Positions 34,669 to 42,608 of a stretch of DNA of 42,608 nt are shown piece by piece. A program made the translations under genes and the position numbers. Below the pieces are notes generated by a model. That model saw nothing but the letters and a program-made list of their open reading frames with translations, ran no database searches and was not told the DNA's origin. Within the stretch, counting starts at the first letter, position 1; each line of letters begins with the position of its first letter. Source of the DNA: Microcoleus sp. LEGE 07076. Its GTDB lineage: Bacteria > Cyanobacteriota > Cyanobacteriia > Cyanobacteriales > Microcoleaceae. The DNA lies in the NCBI RefSeq assembly GCF_015207455.1, contig NZ_JADEWV010000035.1:1-42608 (forward strand), given 5' to 3'.

Positions 34669-37600
34669 TCAAATTTCTGGCTCAGCAGCCACCAATTTTT
34701 GAACCCGCGCCAGAATTATTTCCAATTCAGCGATGATTTTCGCGGCTCCATCCAAATCGTTGGATTCGGCCAGACATTGAAGCTCAGCAGCCATCTCCGG
34801 CATTAGCCGCACCGCCGCCGTCGCGCTGACACCTTTAATTTGATGCGCCCTGCTCGCGAGTGTCTCGACATCTCCAGAGGCGATCGCCTCCTTAGCATCT
34901 TCTAAATAACTGCCAGTATCCACCACAAAAGCTTGCAAAATTTCCCGCTCAAAATCCAAATCAGCGCCCGCAATTTCGTGCAAGCGCGCCATATCGACGG
35001 CAGATTCTAGATCGGGGGCAGAGTTTTCAAGTTCCTCGCCTTTAAACTCGGGACTTTCAGTTTTTAACTGTACCGACCAATTTTCTAGTACAGATTTTAA
35101 GTTGTCGATCGAAATAGGCTTGCTAATATAATCGTCCATGCCCGCCGCCAGACACTTTTCTCGATCGCCCTTCAAAGCATTTGCCGTCATCGCCACCACC
35201 ACCGTATGAAGCTGTGGATTCATCGAACCAGCAGCACCTGCGGCTTCCATCCGGCGCAATTGGCGCGTCGCTTCGTAACCGTCCAAAACCGGCATCTGAC
35301 AGTCCATCAACACAATGTCATACTTTTTGAGAGCAAGCATAGATAGCGCTTCAGCGCCGTTATTCGCCACATCCGCCGTGCATCCCAAAACCTTGAGTTG
35401 ATTCAGACCAACTTTTTGATTGATCGGAGTATCTTCAACTAACAAAATCTTTAAGCTAGCTAACTTCCCGTTGTCAATAGCTGAAGCTTGATTTTGCGGG
35501 GGATTTGCCAGCGACAGATCGATTGCAGCATTAGGGGCGATCGCATTCACCAAGCAATCAAACAGCCTGTGAGCTTTCACAGGTTTAGTTAAATAGCCGC
35601 TAAAACCGATATCTACCAAGCGTTTCGCCTCCGCTATCTGAGTAATTGAAGTCAGCACCACCCAATGCGTCTGCTGCATAGCCTGCTCAGCAATCATCAA
35701 GCGTTCCATACTTCCCGCCACCATTTCCGGCAACTGAATATCAACCAAAACAATATCGTAAGGACAATTAACGCTGACAGCTTTGTACAGAGATGCGATC
35801 GCCATCCAACCGTTTTCCACCTCCTCAATTTCCATTTTCCACACAGCAGCCATTCTCACCAGCACTTTTCGCAATGTCGGCTTATCGCTAGCAACTAACA
35901 TTTTTCGCCCCGCCAGCACCGTTTGCAAATTTACTTCGCAGGCTGTCCCAGCAGCAGTTAAATTTTCCTTAACAGCCGGCACAGAAAACCAAAAAGTCGA
36001 TCCCGAACCGGGCGTGCTTTCCACGCCGATTTGACCCCCGATCAACTCCACCAACTGCTTAGAAATAGCCAGACCCAAACCTGTACCGCCGTACTTTCTA
36101 GTTGTAGAAGCATCAACCTGAGTAAAAGATTGGAACAGCTTTTTTTGGTCTTCAATTGAAATCCCAATCCCTGTATCTCTGACTTTAAACAGCAGGAATA
36201 GCTTCCGACTTTTTCCGACTTTTAACGGTTGAATCTTCTCTAAAACTTTGCTATCGCTGGCTGACAACACCCTCGGAAGCCTGCCAGTAGAAACCTCAAT
36301 TACTACTTCTCCTGCTTCGGTAAACTTAATGGCATTGTTGATTAAATTAGTAAGTATTTGTCGCAATCTCGCTGCATCGCCTTTAATTTGCAGCGGCACA
36401 TCGGTGTCAATCAGCGCCACCAATTCTATACCTTTTGCTTGTGCGGGAGTTGCCAACAAATCCAGCACTTCATCCAGACAGATACTGAGGTCGAATTCGA
36501 TCGTTTCCAAGCGCATTTCTCCTGCTTCAAGTTTGGAGAGGTCGAGAATATCGTTAATGATCGACAGCAAATTTTGGCTGCTGATTTTTAGCGTCTGCAC
36601 AAAGTCGAGTTGTTCGGGAGTGAGATTTGTTTTCAGCAGCAAATCAGTCATCCCCATGACTCCATTCATCGGAGTGCGGATTTCGTGACTCATATTTGCT
36701 AAAAATAGCGACTTCATTCGAGATGCTTCCAGGGCCGCTTCTCGGGCCTGCTGCGCTTGTTCAAAAAGAGTAGATTGCTGAATGGCGATCGCCAACTGCA
36801 CGCTCAACCTTCCCAGCAAATCCACCTCAGAATCAGTCCAAACCCGCGGGCCGCTGCACTGGTGAGCCACCAGCAACCCCCACAATCGATTTTGACGCTT
36901 GTCCAAACTGCCGATCGGCAATTCTCTTGGCGAATTTTCTGCGATCGCCTCCTGATTTTCATCGCCGATAAAAATTGGTACAACTAAATTAGCCCTTACC
37001 TGCAAAGTCACCAAAAAATGTCGGTGGGAGTCGCTCAAGCTTGCTGTATAAATATCTGATATTGCTTGAATTTTTCCAGCGCGGTACAGCGATACATAAT
37101 TTTCTCCCAAAAATGCTTCTTGAAGTTTTCTGTCCAGCAGCGACATCCAATCAGAGCCTACAGATTCCACAACCACAATCGCTGTTTTTTCCGAATCAAA
37201 ACGATAAATTATCGTGCGGTCAGTTTCCAGCAACTGCCGCACTTCTTCTACGGCTGTGCTGAGAGTTTGAGTGAGGTTGAGAGACTGCCGGACTCGCTGG
37301 GCGATCGCCGAAACCAGCCGTTCTTGTTCTGCCTGTTCCCGCAGCATTCTCTCAGCTTTCTTGCGTTCGGTGACATCGCGAATTACCGCAGCAAAGCAGA
37401 GCGGTTCGCTGCTTTTAGGATGCTTTACCAGAAAAGCATTCATCACCACATCAATGGGTTTTCCGGTGAGCAAGTGCTGCATTTGACCTTCTCCTTGCCA
37501 CTGACCCTGACTGATAATTATTGGCAAAATCTCTTGATTAAATTCCTGTTTTAAACTTTGACCGATATAATCCCATATTTCCGTATAAAGCACTTCCGAA

Positions 37601-39837
37601 AGATTTTCTAAACCCACCATTTTTCGTCCGGCTGCGTTCACAAACAGGGTTTGACCTTCGAGAGTAGCCATACTGATAAAATCGCTGCTATTTTCAATCA
37701 GCGACACAAATTTTTGCCGTTCTTCTTCTCCTTTTTTGCGTTCGGTAATGTCCCGCTTGACGCAGACGTGACAAATTACATCGCCGCTTTTGTTAATCAC
37801 AGAAGATGCCGCCACATCGATCGCCAGCGTGCGACCTTTTTTAGTACAGTTAGTAATTTCGCCCCGAAAAGTTCCTGTTTTCGCTAAACTTTTGGCAATT
37901 GCCGAAAAGCGCTCCCCCGCAACCAGCGGTGGCGCTTCTGCTTCTAATTCCGCGTCTGTGTATTCTAGCAGCGATTGGTGGGCGCGATTTTGTTCAAGAA
38001 AAAACCCGTCAGCATCAATAATCACGATCGCATCGTTGGAGTTTAAAAATATTTCTCGGTAAAGTTTGAGTTTGTCCTCAGCTCGCTTGCGTTCGGCGAT
38101 CTCCCTTTTGACGCTGACGTAACAAACCACATCCCCAGCATCGTTGAGCACCGCAAAAGCCGAAAGTTCCACCTCAACAACTCCCGATTGTAAAGCCTTA
38201 ACACAGGTCATTTCGCCTCGATAACTTCCTGTTTCGCCCAAGCTTTGCAGCACCGACGCAAATACCTGTTCTCCCATGTGAACAGCAGGGGTTTTTCCCC
38301 ACAAATTCGATGAACTGTAACCCAGCAAAGCCCTGTGAGCTTGATTTGTTTCTAAATAATAGCCTTGGGGGTCTAAAATGGCGATCGCATCGTTAGACTT
38401 TAAAAATATTTCTTGATAAAGTTGCAGTTTCAACTCAGCTTGTTTGCGATCGCTAATATCCGTGAACAAGCCGTAGTAAACTACCTGTCCCGATGCTTGC
38501 ATTTCCGGCTGTGCATCCCCTTGCACCCATTTCTGTTTTCCCGACAAAGTGACAATTCTTCCTTCCCACCGCCAAGGCTGCAAACTTTCAGCAGAAAGCC
38601 TCACCGAATTGACAAAATCATCTCTATCTTCGGGATGAATCATGTCAACAATCACATTAATCTCCTGCTGAGCCGCCTCCGGCTCTATTTCATACAATTC
38701 TCGACAACCGGCGCTGACAAACGAAAAGGCCATCGAACCGTCTGGATGCAAGTCAACTTGATATACAGTACCCGGTACGCTAGCAGTAATTTTTTGCAGT
38801 TGGGTTTGGCTTCGATTCCTGGCTTCATCTGCTGCGGAGTATTCTGCAACTTCCCGAGAAATACCCAAAACCGCAAATATATTGCCCCCGGCATCGCACA
38901 GCGGCAGTTTTTGCGTGTCAAAGACGTGCTGTTTGCCGCCTGCAAAGGCGATTTGCTGATAGGGATTGCGAACCGTCTCCCCGGCGAGCGCAGCTCGATC
39001 GTCCTCGCGGATGCCCCTAACAAGGCGGAGGCGATCGCCAAATACTGATGTTTCTAAAAAACCTAATTCAATATCATCTTTGCCGATAATTTCATCAACA
39101 TTTTTTTCTAAATACTTCGCAAAACTTTGATTAACAAAAATATATCTAAAATTTCGATCTTTTACATAAACTATGTCCGCATTACCGTCGATCAAAGCCT
39201 GCAGCAACAGTTCTTGATTTCCCGAATCGAGAGCAAAAACATTTTTACTTGTCCCCTTGAAATCTGGAGTTTTAGCTGCTAATATTATTAACGATTTAGC
39301 ACAAAGTTGAGCGACTGTTTGGAGCAAACAAAGGTGTTCAAAATCAAAAGCAGCGGCCTGCTCTGCACCGATGAAAAATACTCCCAACAATTCTTGACTT
39401 TCATCCGGGTTTGCCGGTGTCATCAAGACCGACTTAAACTGAGCAATTGGTGGCAAAGCGATGTTGTGCGCCCAGTCCCGATTTCCCGCCAGCCATTCAG
39501 CTCCGGCCGCTTGCAACCGGGCTGCAATTTTGGCCACGGTGTCATCGGTTAAGGGGTGTGACGGTGGTTGGAGGTACAGCAGCCGCTCGTCTGGTAGCGT
39601 CAAAAGTGCGTTAGCGTTAGCGAAGCGATCCGAAGGAAAGCCAGCCCCTACGGGGGCTACGCCAACGAAGAGGATCGCCTCAGCAGGCATCAGACGCCCG
39701 ATGTGTTCGATACACGCAGACCAAATTTCATCAACAGTCCCAGCAAGTTGTAATTTCAGAGTAAGTTCGTTGAGAACTTGCAGTTCCAAGGTACGCTGGC
39801 GGACTTTTGCCTTGAGGCTGGCGGCGAGGATTTGCAT
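34669..39837 (-). CDS. Large hybrid sensor kinase: GAF-PASx5-GAF-HisKA-HATPase-REC-REC-HPt
   Basis: About 1722 residues from the ATG at 39837; a GTG three codons upstream is also open. Order: GAF-like N-terminus (to about 195), five PAS/PAC units (about 210-340, 345-470, 470-590, 595-715, 720-840) each closing with a D/E-I-x-E/D-RK linker, a phytochrome-type GAF (about 850-1030), HisKA with His1051 in MSHEIRTPMNGVMG, HATPase with DTGIGIS and GTGLGLAISKQL, a degenerate first receiver (LVDIQLPE kept, only one N-terminal acid in VASDKPT), a complete second receiver (LVEDTPINQ, LMDCQMPVLDG, ISKPIS) and an HPt domain with the His near 1665 in RAHQIKGVSATAA. No membrane helices, so a cytosolic phosphorelay hub. 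No Cys is seen at the usual bilin position of the GAF. Output protein is not encoded next to it. Confidence 0.93.
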   Translation of the reverse strand: MQILAASLKAKVRQRTLELQVLNELTLKLQLAGTVDEIWSACIEHIGRLMPAEAILFVGVAPVGAGFPSDRFANANALLTLPDERLLYLQPPSHPLTDDTVAKIAARLQAAGAEWLAGNRDWAHNIALPPIAQFKSVLMTPANPDESQELLGVFFIGAEQAAAFDFEHLCLLQTVAQLCAKSLIILAAKTPDFKGTSKNVFALDSGNQELLLQALIDGNADIVYVKDRNFRYIFVNQSFAKYLEKNVDEIIGKDDIELGFLETSVFGDRLRLVRGIREDDRAALAGETVRNPYQQIAFAGGKQHVFDTQKLPLCDAGGNIFAVLGISREVAEYSAADEARNRSQTQLQKITASVPGTVYQVDLHPDGSMAFSFVSAGCRELYEIEPEAAQQEINVIVDMIHPEDRDDFVNSVRLSAESLQPWRWEGRIVTLSGKQKWVQGDAQPEMQASGQVVYYGLFTDISDRKQAELKLQLYQEIFLKSNDAIAILDPQGYYLETNQAHRALLGYSSSNLWGKTPAVHMGEQVFASVLQSLGETGSYRGEMTCVKALQSGVVEVELSAFAVLNDAGDVVCYVSVKREIAERKRAEDKLKLYREIFLNSNDAIVIIDADGFFLEQNRAHQSLLEYTDAELEAEAPPLVAGERFSAIAKSLAKTGTFRGEITNCTKKGRTLAIDVAASSVINKSGDVICHVCVKRDITERKKGEEERQKFVSLIENSSDFISMATLEGQTLFVNAAGRKMVGLENLSEVLYTEIWDYIGQSLKQEFNQEILPIIISQGQWQGEGQMQHLLTGKPIDVVMNAFLVKHPKSSEPLCFAAVIRDVTERKKAERMLREQAEQERLVSAIAQRVRQSLNLTQTLSTAVEEVRQLLETDRTIIYRFDSEKTAIVVVESVGSDWMSLLDRKLQEAFLGENYVSLYRAGKIQAISDIYTASLSDSHRHFLVTLQVRANLVVPIFIGDENQEAIAENSPRELPIGSLDKRQNRLWGLLVAHQCSGPRVWTDSEVDLLGRLSVQLAIAIQQSTLFEQAQQAREAALEASRMKSLFLANMSHEIRTPMNGVMGMTDLLLKTNLTPEQLDFVQTLKISSQNLLSIINDILDLSKLEAGEMRLETIEFDLSICLDEVLDLLATPAQAKGIELVALIDTDVPLQIKGDAARLRQILTNLINNAIKFTEAGEVVIEVSTGRLPRVLSASDSKVLEKIQPLKVGKSRKLFLLFKVRDTGIGISIEDQKKLFQSFTQVDASTTRKYGGTGLGLAISKQLVELIGGQIGVESTPGSGSTFWFSVPAVKENLTAAGTACEVNLQTVLAGRKMLVASDKPTLRKVLVRMAAVWKMEIEEVENGWMAIASLYKAVSVNCPYDIVLVDIQLPEMVAGSMERLMIAEQAMQQTHWVVLTSITQIAEAKRLVDIGFSGYLTKPVKAHRLFDCLVNAIAPNAAIDLSLANPPQNQASAIDNGKLASLKILLVEDTPINQKVGLNQLKVLGCTADVANNGAEALSMLALKKYDIVLMDCQMPVLDGYEATRQLRRMEAAGAAGSMNPQLHTVVVAMTANALKGDREKCLAAGMDDYISKPISIDNLKSVLENWSVQLKTESPEFKGEELENSAPDLESAVDMARLHEIAGADLDFEREILQAFVVDTGSYLEDAKEAIASGDVETLASRAHQIKGVSATAAVRLMPEMAAELQCLAESNDLDGAAKIIAELEIILARVQKLVAAEPEI
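39599..39672. repeat. Dispersed repeat captured inside the hybrid kinase gene
   Basis: The stretch reads GTTAGCGTTAGCGAAGCGAT, then CCGAAGGAAAGCCAGCCCCT, ACGGGGGCTACGCC. This resembles a well-known intergenic palindromic repeat type in filamentous cyanobacteria, here within the N-terminal GAF-like domain, where it encodes GVAPVGAGFPSDRFANANAL in frame. Confidence 0.6.
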
Positions 39838-39846
39838 AGAGCTCAC

Positions 39847-40097
39847 TATACTGGTTTCCTTATATTATAATTATTGATTTTCAAAGTTTTTTAAACAATT
39901 ATTCTAAAATAGATCCGGCGAAAAGACAACTTTTTGATATTTATGTTACCTTCAAGGGCTAAAAAAAACAAAAGCGCGATCGGGAGCAAAGCGACACTGC
40001 TCAATGCAAGCTCTCGCTCCCGTTGCGACACTTAAAATCCTCCGAATCAATCGAAAATCCCAAATAAAAATAGATTTTCGATTGACGGCAAAACTAA
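39847..40097. promoter_or_regulatory. Upstream region of the hybrid kinase
   Basis: An AT-rich spacer that should hold the kinase promoter. It contains inverted words CGCGATCGGGAGCAAAGCG and GCTCTCGCTCCCGTTGCG near 39977-40026, and AATCGAAAATC direct repeats near 40048-40083. No gene is seen. Confidence 0.4.
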
Positions 40098-40243
40098 GGA
40101 ATGAAAATTTAATAACTTAAGCGATTGCTCGTTACCAGGCTCTGCCTGGTAATGCAGATAGGCGAGGCTCTGCCTCCTTCGAGGAAAGCAACTTACAGGA
40201 GAGAGGACGGTAGGAGGTGTTTAAGTTATTAAATTTTCGACCC
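40098..40243. mobile_element. MITE, long subtype, with TAA duplication at a stop codon
   Basis: A 146-base element with an exact 18-base inner inverted repeat (GAAAATTTAATAACTTAA at 40103-40120; its complement at 40221-40238) and outer ends GGAATGAAAA and TTTTCGACCC. TAA flanks both sides (40095-40097 and 40244-40246). Two AGGCTCTGCCT hairpins lie inside. Its outer ends match the short subtype at 23525, while its core differs. Confidence 0.9.
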
Positions 40244-40644
40244 TAACCCATTAAAATCACGTTATCAATGACGTGAATCACGCCGTTGTCAGCTTCGATA
40301 TCTGCCGAGACAACAGTAGCATTTTTCACTTCAAAACCGTCCGAGCAATCAATCTTAATCGGCGAACCTTCCAAGGAAGTAACAAAACCGAGTTTTGCCA
40401 AATCAGCCTTCATAAACTTGCCAGAGACGACGTGAAACATCAAAATCCTACTCAATTGGGGTACATTCTGCACTAGGGTAGTAATGGTTCCCGGTGGCAA
40501 TTTCGCAAAAGCATCGTCAGTTGGCGCAAAGACGGTAAAAGGGCCCGGACTTTTGAGTGCGTCCACTAAATTAGCTACTTGCACCGCCGTTACAAGGGTT
40601 TGGAAGGAACCTGCACCTACGGCAATATCAACAATATCAGGCAT
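40243..40644 (-). CDS. Fasciclin (FAS1) domain protein
   Basis: A 133-residue single FAS1 domain. Signatures: [20 protein letters not shown] at the start, the H1 box [15 protein letters not shown] at about residues 37-51, a YH-like box around [16 protein letters not shown], and the closing [10 protein letters not shown]. There is no signal peptide or lipobox, so unlike secreted FAS1 proteins this would be cytoplasmic unless exported otherwise; many short cyanobacterial FAS1 proteins share this. Proposed family role: adhesion or protein contact. GAGGT lies nine bases before the ATG. The stop codon TAG is formed across the junction of the TAA duplication and the MITE end. Confidence 0.93.
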   Translation of the reverse strand: MPDIVDIAVGAGSFQTLVTAVQVANLVDALKSPGPFTVFAPTDDAFAKLPPGTITTLVQNVPQLSRILMFHVVSGKFMKADLAKLGFVTSLEGSPIKIDCSDGFEVKNATVVSADIEADNGVIHVIDNVILMG

Positions 40645-40739
40645 TTTGTGTTACCTCATCTGGCAAAAAAGTTCTATTAAGTATCGTAAACTGATGCGGG
40701 CAACAATACCTACTGTGTTTGTTAAAAAAGTAGTAATTG

Positions 40740-40800
40740 GTTTGTAGTGAGGACTTCAGTCCTCAGTTTTTTGAGGAGGACTGAAGTCCTCACTACAAAC
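40740..40800. repeat. Long palindrome, GTTTGTAGTGAGGACT family
   Basis: GTTTGTAGTGAGGACTTCAG and CTGAAGTCCTCACTACAAAC are exact inverted copies, extended inwards by TCCTCA/TGAGGA around a short loop. It shares its outer 16 bases with the palindrome at 8798-8831. It lies between the fasciclin gene and the immunity-like gene. Confidence 0.85.
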
Positions 40801-40862
40801 CCGTTAGCATAGCTAATATTAGTAACCACTTTGCACTTTAACCGCGCGGTACTTTTAAACTG

Positions 40863-41246
40863 CTACAATACTGCTTGCGGTTGTGATACCAAAACCTCAG
40901 TTTCTAAATCTTGAAAATTTAATTTTTCTCCCTTGTGAATGCTAAAACTGCCGTACAAAATTGAAACTTCAAAAATGTCAGTATGAATTAAAGCTGCTTT
41001 CCGGTGCGCGTTTTCACCCAAATGAATGCCAATCAAGTCAGCTTCAGGATCTTTGACATCTTCAGGATGGAAAACCTCCCAACTGATGTCTCGGCAGTCA
41101 TGAAACACTATGCTATAAGGCAATCGCTCGCCAGTCGGATCGTAAATACATTCAAATAAAATTTCATTGCCCCAAAAAGAGACATTGACATTTGCGATCA
41201 GGGATGTCAGTCCACCTAAGTTAAGCAATTCGTAATCATCAGCCAT
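40863..41246 (-). CDS. Putative immunity protein
   Basis: A 127-residue acidic soluble protein I cannot assign to a named family. It is beta-rich: LTSLIANVNVSFWGNEILFE, IYDPTGERLPYSIVFHDCRD and SILYGSFSIHKGEKLNF. It starts one base after the stop of the toxin-like gene (TAA-T-ATG), so the two are almost certainly translated together. An acidic small protein directly after a basic toxin-like domain is the classical layout of polymorphic toxin immunity genes. The neutralising role is inference from this arrangement. Confidence 0.6.
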   Translation of the reverse strand: MADDYELLNLGGLTSLIANVNVSFWGNEILFECIYDPTGERLPYSIVFHDCRDISWEVFHPEDVKDPEADLIGIHLGENAHRKAALIHTDIFEVSILYGSFSIHKGEKLNFQDLETEVLVSQPQAVL

Positions 41247-41247
41247 A

Positions 41248-41610
41248 TTAATTTCTCAATTTTTCTCCAGTATTGTGTGTGCCAGAAATATGATTGCCAA
41301 ATTCATGGCGTGTTTTCACCAAGTTGCCATCTTTGTCAAGACGCAAACCTTTGTTTATTCTTCGGCCATCTGAACCGTATTTTGGGGCTGGAGGGCGTAC
41401 AACTTCACCATCAGTACGAATATGGACTCGCGAACGATCGGCAAATTCGTATTCAAAATAACCGCGTTGAGTTGTTCTAATTTCTGCACCCAGTCCGCGC
41501 ACAAAGTCATCGACTTCTTGACGAGTCATCCCGGTTAAGTCTCCAAATTCTGATGCAATTCCATTTCCTCCAACTCCCTGACTCGGCACGCAATTCTCCT
41601 CACCAAGCAT
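41248..41610 (-). CDS. Putative polymorphic-toxin C-terminal domain, orphan
   Basis: A 120-residue basic protein from the ATG at 41610. After a short lead ([20 protein letters not shown]) it holds [60 protein letters not shown] and a His-rich end [17 protein letters not shown]. This is the look of the small C-terminal toxin domains that tip large secreted polymorphic toxins, but no N-terminal carrier is present: upstream the frame only runs into heptamer repeats (it stays open to 41856 by chance). So it is probably a displaced toxin tip, or a truncated gene. The exact toxin family and activity are unknown; the His/Asn-rich tail hints at a nuclease, which is speculation. Confidence 0.55.
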   Translation of the reverse strand: MLGEENCVPSQGVGGNGIASEFGDLTGMTRQEVDDFVRGLGAEIRTTQRGYFEYEFADRSRVHIRTDGEVVRPPAPKYGSDGRRINKGLRLDKDGNLVKTRHEFGNHISGTHNTGEKLRN

Positions 41611-41734
41611 TGCTTTTTCGAGTTTAGCACAGTTGGAGAAGAGGAAGAAGGATGTTCGGCTATTCGTAAGGGCGGATTTAACGGATGGAAGGAAGAAGGA
41701 AGAGTGGGAGAATAGGAGAGTGGGAAAGACGGCT

Positions 41735-41818
41735 ACCAATGACCAATGACCAATTCCCCAATTCCCCAATTCCCAATTCCCAATTCCCAATTCCCAATTC
41801 CCCATTCCCCATTCCCAA
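41735..41818. repeat. Heptamer tandem repeats (AATTCCC)n and (CAATGAC)n
   Basis: Two CCAATGA units are followed by about nine AATTCCC-type units, some expanded by one C. They lie between the toxin-like gene and the small heat-shock gene and are read by chance as a long open frame. Confidence 0.85.
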
Positions 41819-41822
41819 AGCA

Positions 41823-41850
41823 AATAGGGGGCGCATTGCGTCCCCCTATT
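41823..41850 (-). terminator. Hairpin downstream of the small heat-shock gene
   Basis: AATAGGGGG and CCCCCTATT form a nine-base-pair stem around CGCATTGCGT, itself partly self-pairing, 26 bases after the hsp20 stop codon. The T-run after it is weak on the minus strand (TTTGCTTT), so it may be a stabilising or bidirectional terminator hairpin. Confidence 0.6.
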
Positions 41851-41876
41851 AATCAACTAACTAATGTGAGAAAGAA

Positions 41877-42323
41877 TTATTGACCGCCGATTTGTACTTT
41901 AACCACGCGGTTTTTTTCTGCTTCCGCTTTGGGCAAGTTCAGGTGCAAAACTCCATTTTTGTAATCAGCTTCTACGCTGTCATTTTGTACCCGTGCGGGT
42001 AGGGGAATCACTCGGCGGAAGGAACCGTAGCGGAACTCTGAGCGAGTTATGCCTTTTTCTTCAGTCTTGTTTTCCGATCGCCGTTCGCCACTAATCGCCA
42101 CAGCTTCTGCGGTTACTTGTACGTCCAAATCCTGAGCTTCCATGCCCGGAATTTCTAACTTGAGATGGATGGCTTCTGGAGTTTCATCGATTTCGGCGGG
42201 GGGTACAAAAGCTACACCGTTAGATGCGCGATCGGTCGCTGGTGTCAAGCTATCAAACAACCGATTCATTTCTCGCTGCAAGGAGTCCATTTCCCGCATA
42301 GGTTCCCAACGAATAAGTGCCAT
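41877..42323 (-). CDS. hspA: Small heat-shock protein (Hsp20/alpha-crystallin)
   Basis: A 148-residue ATP-independent chaperone that holds unfolding proteins and, in cyanobacteria, helps stabilise thylakoid membranes under heat. The N-terminal segment MREMDSLQREMNRLFDSL is typical; the alpha-crystallin domain covers about residues 38-140 with LKLEIPGMEAQDLDVQVTAE, RSEFRYGSFRRVIPLP, and the conserved GVLHLNLPK; the C-terminal tail is short and lacks a clear I-x-I after VVKVQI. GAGG lies about ten bases before the ATG. Its leader could fold to cover that site (see the separate entry). Confidence 0.95.
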   Translation of the reverse strand: MALIRWEPMREMDSLQREMNRLFDSLTPATDRASNGVAFVPPAEIDETPEAIHLKLEIPGMEAQDLDVQVTAEAVAISGERRSENKTEEKGITRSEFRYGSFRRVIPLPARVQNDSVEADYKNGVLHLNLPKAEAEKNRVVKVQIGGQ

Positions 42324-42360
42324 AATTGATACCTCGAATCTCTTAATTTTTAGAGGCTGA
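42324..42360 (-). promoter_or_regulatory. hsp20 leader with possible SD-masking hairpin
   Basis: In the minus-strand leader GCCTC (about 42352-42357) can pair with GAGGT (about 42331-42335), the ribosome binding site, and CTCT/AGAG inside gives an alternative small stem. The pairing is only four to five base pairs, so it could melt with heat. The Synechocystis hsp17 leader is a known RNA thermometer; that this one acts the same way is inference. Confidence 0.4.
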
Positions 42361-42608
42361 GCAACATTTGACTCAACCTGTATTTAATATATTCTGGCTC
42401 TCGAAAGTGGGGGATTCGGTTTTCCGCAAAAAGGCCGATCGCATTTCCGAACATTTGCGATCGGTAATGGTGAGACAGTAGATTTTTGATTTTTGAATTG
42501 GCTTGGAGCATAGAATCTGGGGGCAGAAAGTGCGATCGAGTATTTTCAGCTTTCTGCTACCCTTGGGGGAAAGTAAGGATCGCGAATTAAATAATTTACA
42601 CATAATTG
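42361..42608. other. Upstream region of hsp20, ending in a MITE
   Basis: No credible gene. The stretch should contain the hsp20 promoter. I looked for a CIRCE-type inverted repeat and did not find one. The last 32 bases are the beginning of another MITE copy. Confidence 0.4.
42577..42608. mobile_element. MITE, short subtype, cut by the window edge
   Basis: Starting at 42577 the sequence reads GGATCGCGAATTAAATAATT and TACACATAATTG, the reverse-oriented right end of the element at 23525-23622. It is preceded by TAA at 42574-42576, the same boundary as the other copies. The remainder lies outside the window. Confidence 0.85.

Noticed and set aside
36248-36688. A 146-codon plus-strand frame, Ser-rich
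   Set aside because: It is antisense to the HisKA/HATPase region of the kinase and shows no recognisable protein.
38413-39048. A 211-codon plus-strand frame
   Set aside because: It lies antisense within the PAS region of the large kinase, has no domain pattern, and its composition is that of a reverse-strand shadow.
41611-41856. Extra 82 N-terminal codons of the toxin-like frame
   Set aside because: They encode a Trp/Gly/Asn repeat from AATTCCC heptamers and are not protein-like; the start was moved to 41610.
42373-42603. A 76-codon minus-strand frame at the window end
   Set aside because: It runs out of a MITE end into the hsp20 promoter region and has no recognisable sequence.

Overview
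The window looks like chromosomal DNA of a filamentous, non-heterocystous cyanobacterium of the Microcoleus/Oscillatoria/Phormidium kind. The evidence is the density of HIP1-type GCGATCGC sites, many cyanobacterial lineage genes (Ycf20-like protein, plant-type glycerate kinase, a stand-alone carotenoid-binding helical protein, a NatFGH-BgtA amino-acid transporter, an EGY/S2P-like membrane protein), large PAS/GAF signalling proteins, and heptanucleotide tandem repeats between genes. The genus is an inference from style, not proven.

Layout. 0.3-3.3 kb: Ycf20-like protein, glycerate 3-kinase, a small acidic protein and a helical carotenoid protein. 3.5-6.5 kb: a PAS-GAF histidine kinase divergent from a NarL-type response regulator. 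6.9-8.5 kb: a GH13 alpha-glucan enzyme. 9-14.9 kb: a GAF-GAF-GGDEF-EAL protein with a possible bilin site, a DUF2267 protein, a single-domain response regulator, a decayed DUF2294 gene and a BON-domain protein. 15-18.4 kb: mostly non-coding, with gene remnants, a small gene with its own terminator and a DXD glycosyltransferase. 18.4-23 kb: a membrane protein, a PIN-domain membrane protein, a TnpB remnant and an S2P-like protein that lacks the zinc motif. 23.3-26.3 kb: a mobile-element graveyard (IS66 piece interrupted by a MITE, a decayed IS630 with clear ends, an ISL3 tail) followed by a small ribbon-helix-helix-like gene with repeated TCTACAAT-type sites. 26.4-28.7 kb: tRNA-Gly(UCC) and uvrC. 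28.8-34 kb: a natF-natG-(nuclease-like ORF)-natH-bgtA transporter cluster. 34.2-39.8 kb: a small protein and a very large hybrid kinase. 40-42.6 kb: a fasciclin protein, a probable toxin-domain/immunity pair, a small heat-shock protein and the edge of another MITE.

The most notable signal outside the genes is a family of short inverted-repeat elements (four certain ends or copies and one partial) bounded by 3-bp TTA/TAA duplications. One copy splits an IS66 transposase gene and another landed exactly on the stop codon of the fasciclin gene without destroying it. Other second-look items are a repeat apparently captured in frame by the giant kinase, the pseudo-protease, a PD-(D/E)XK-like ORF inside the amino-acid transporter cluster, the toxin/immunity pair, and a possible RNA thermometer ahead of the small heat-shock gene. 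I did not find a CRISPR array, an rRNA or a clearly new multi-gene defence system.
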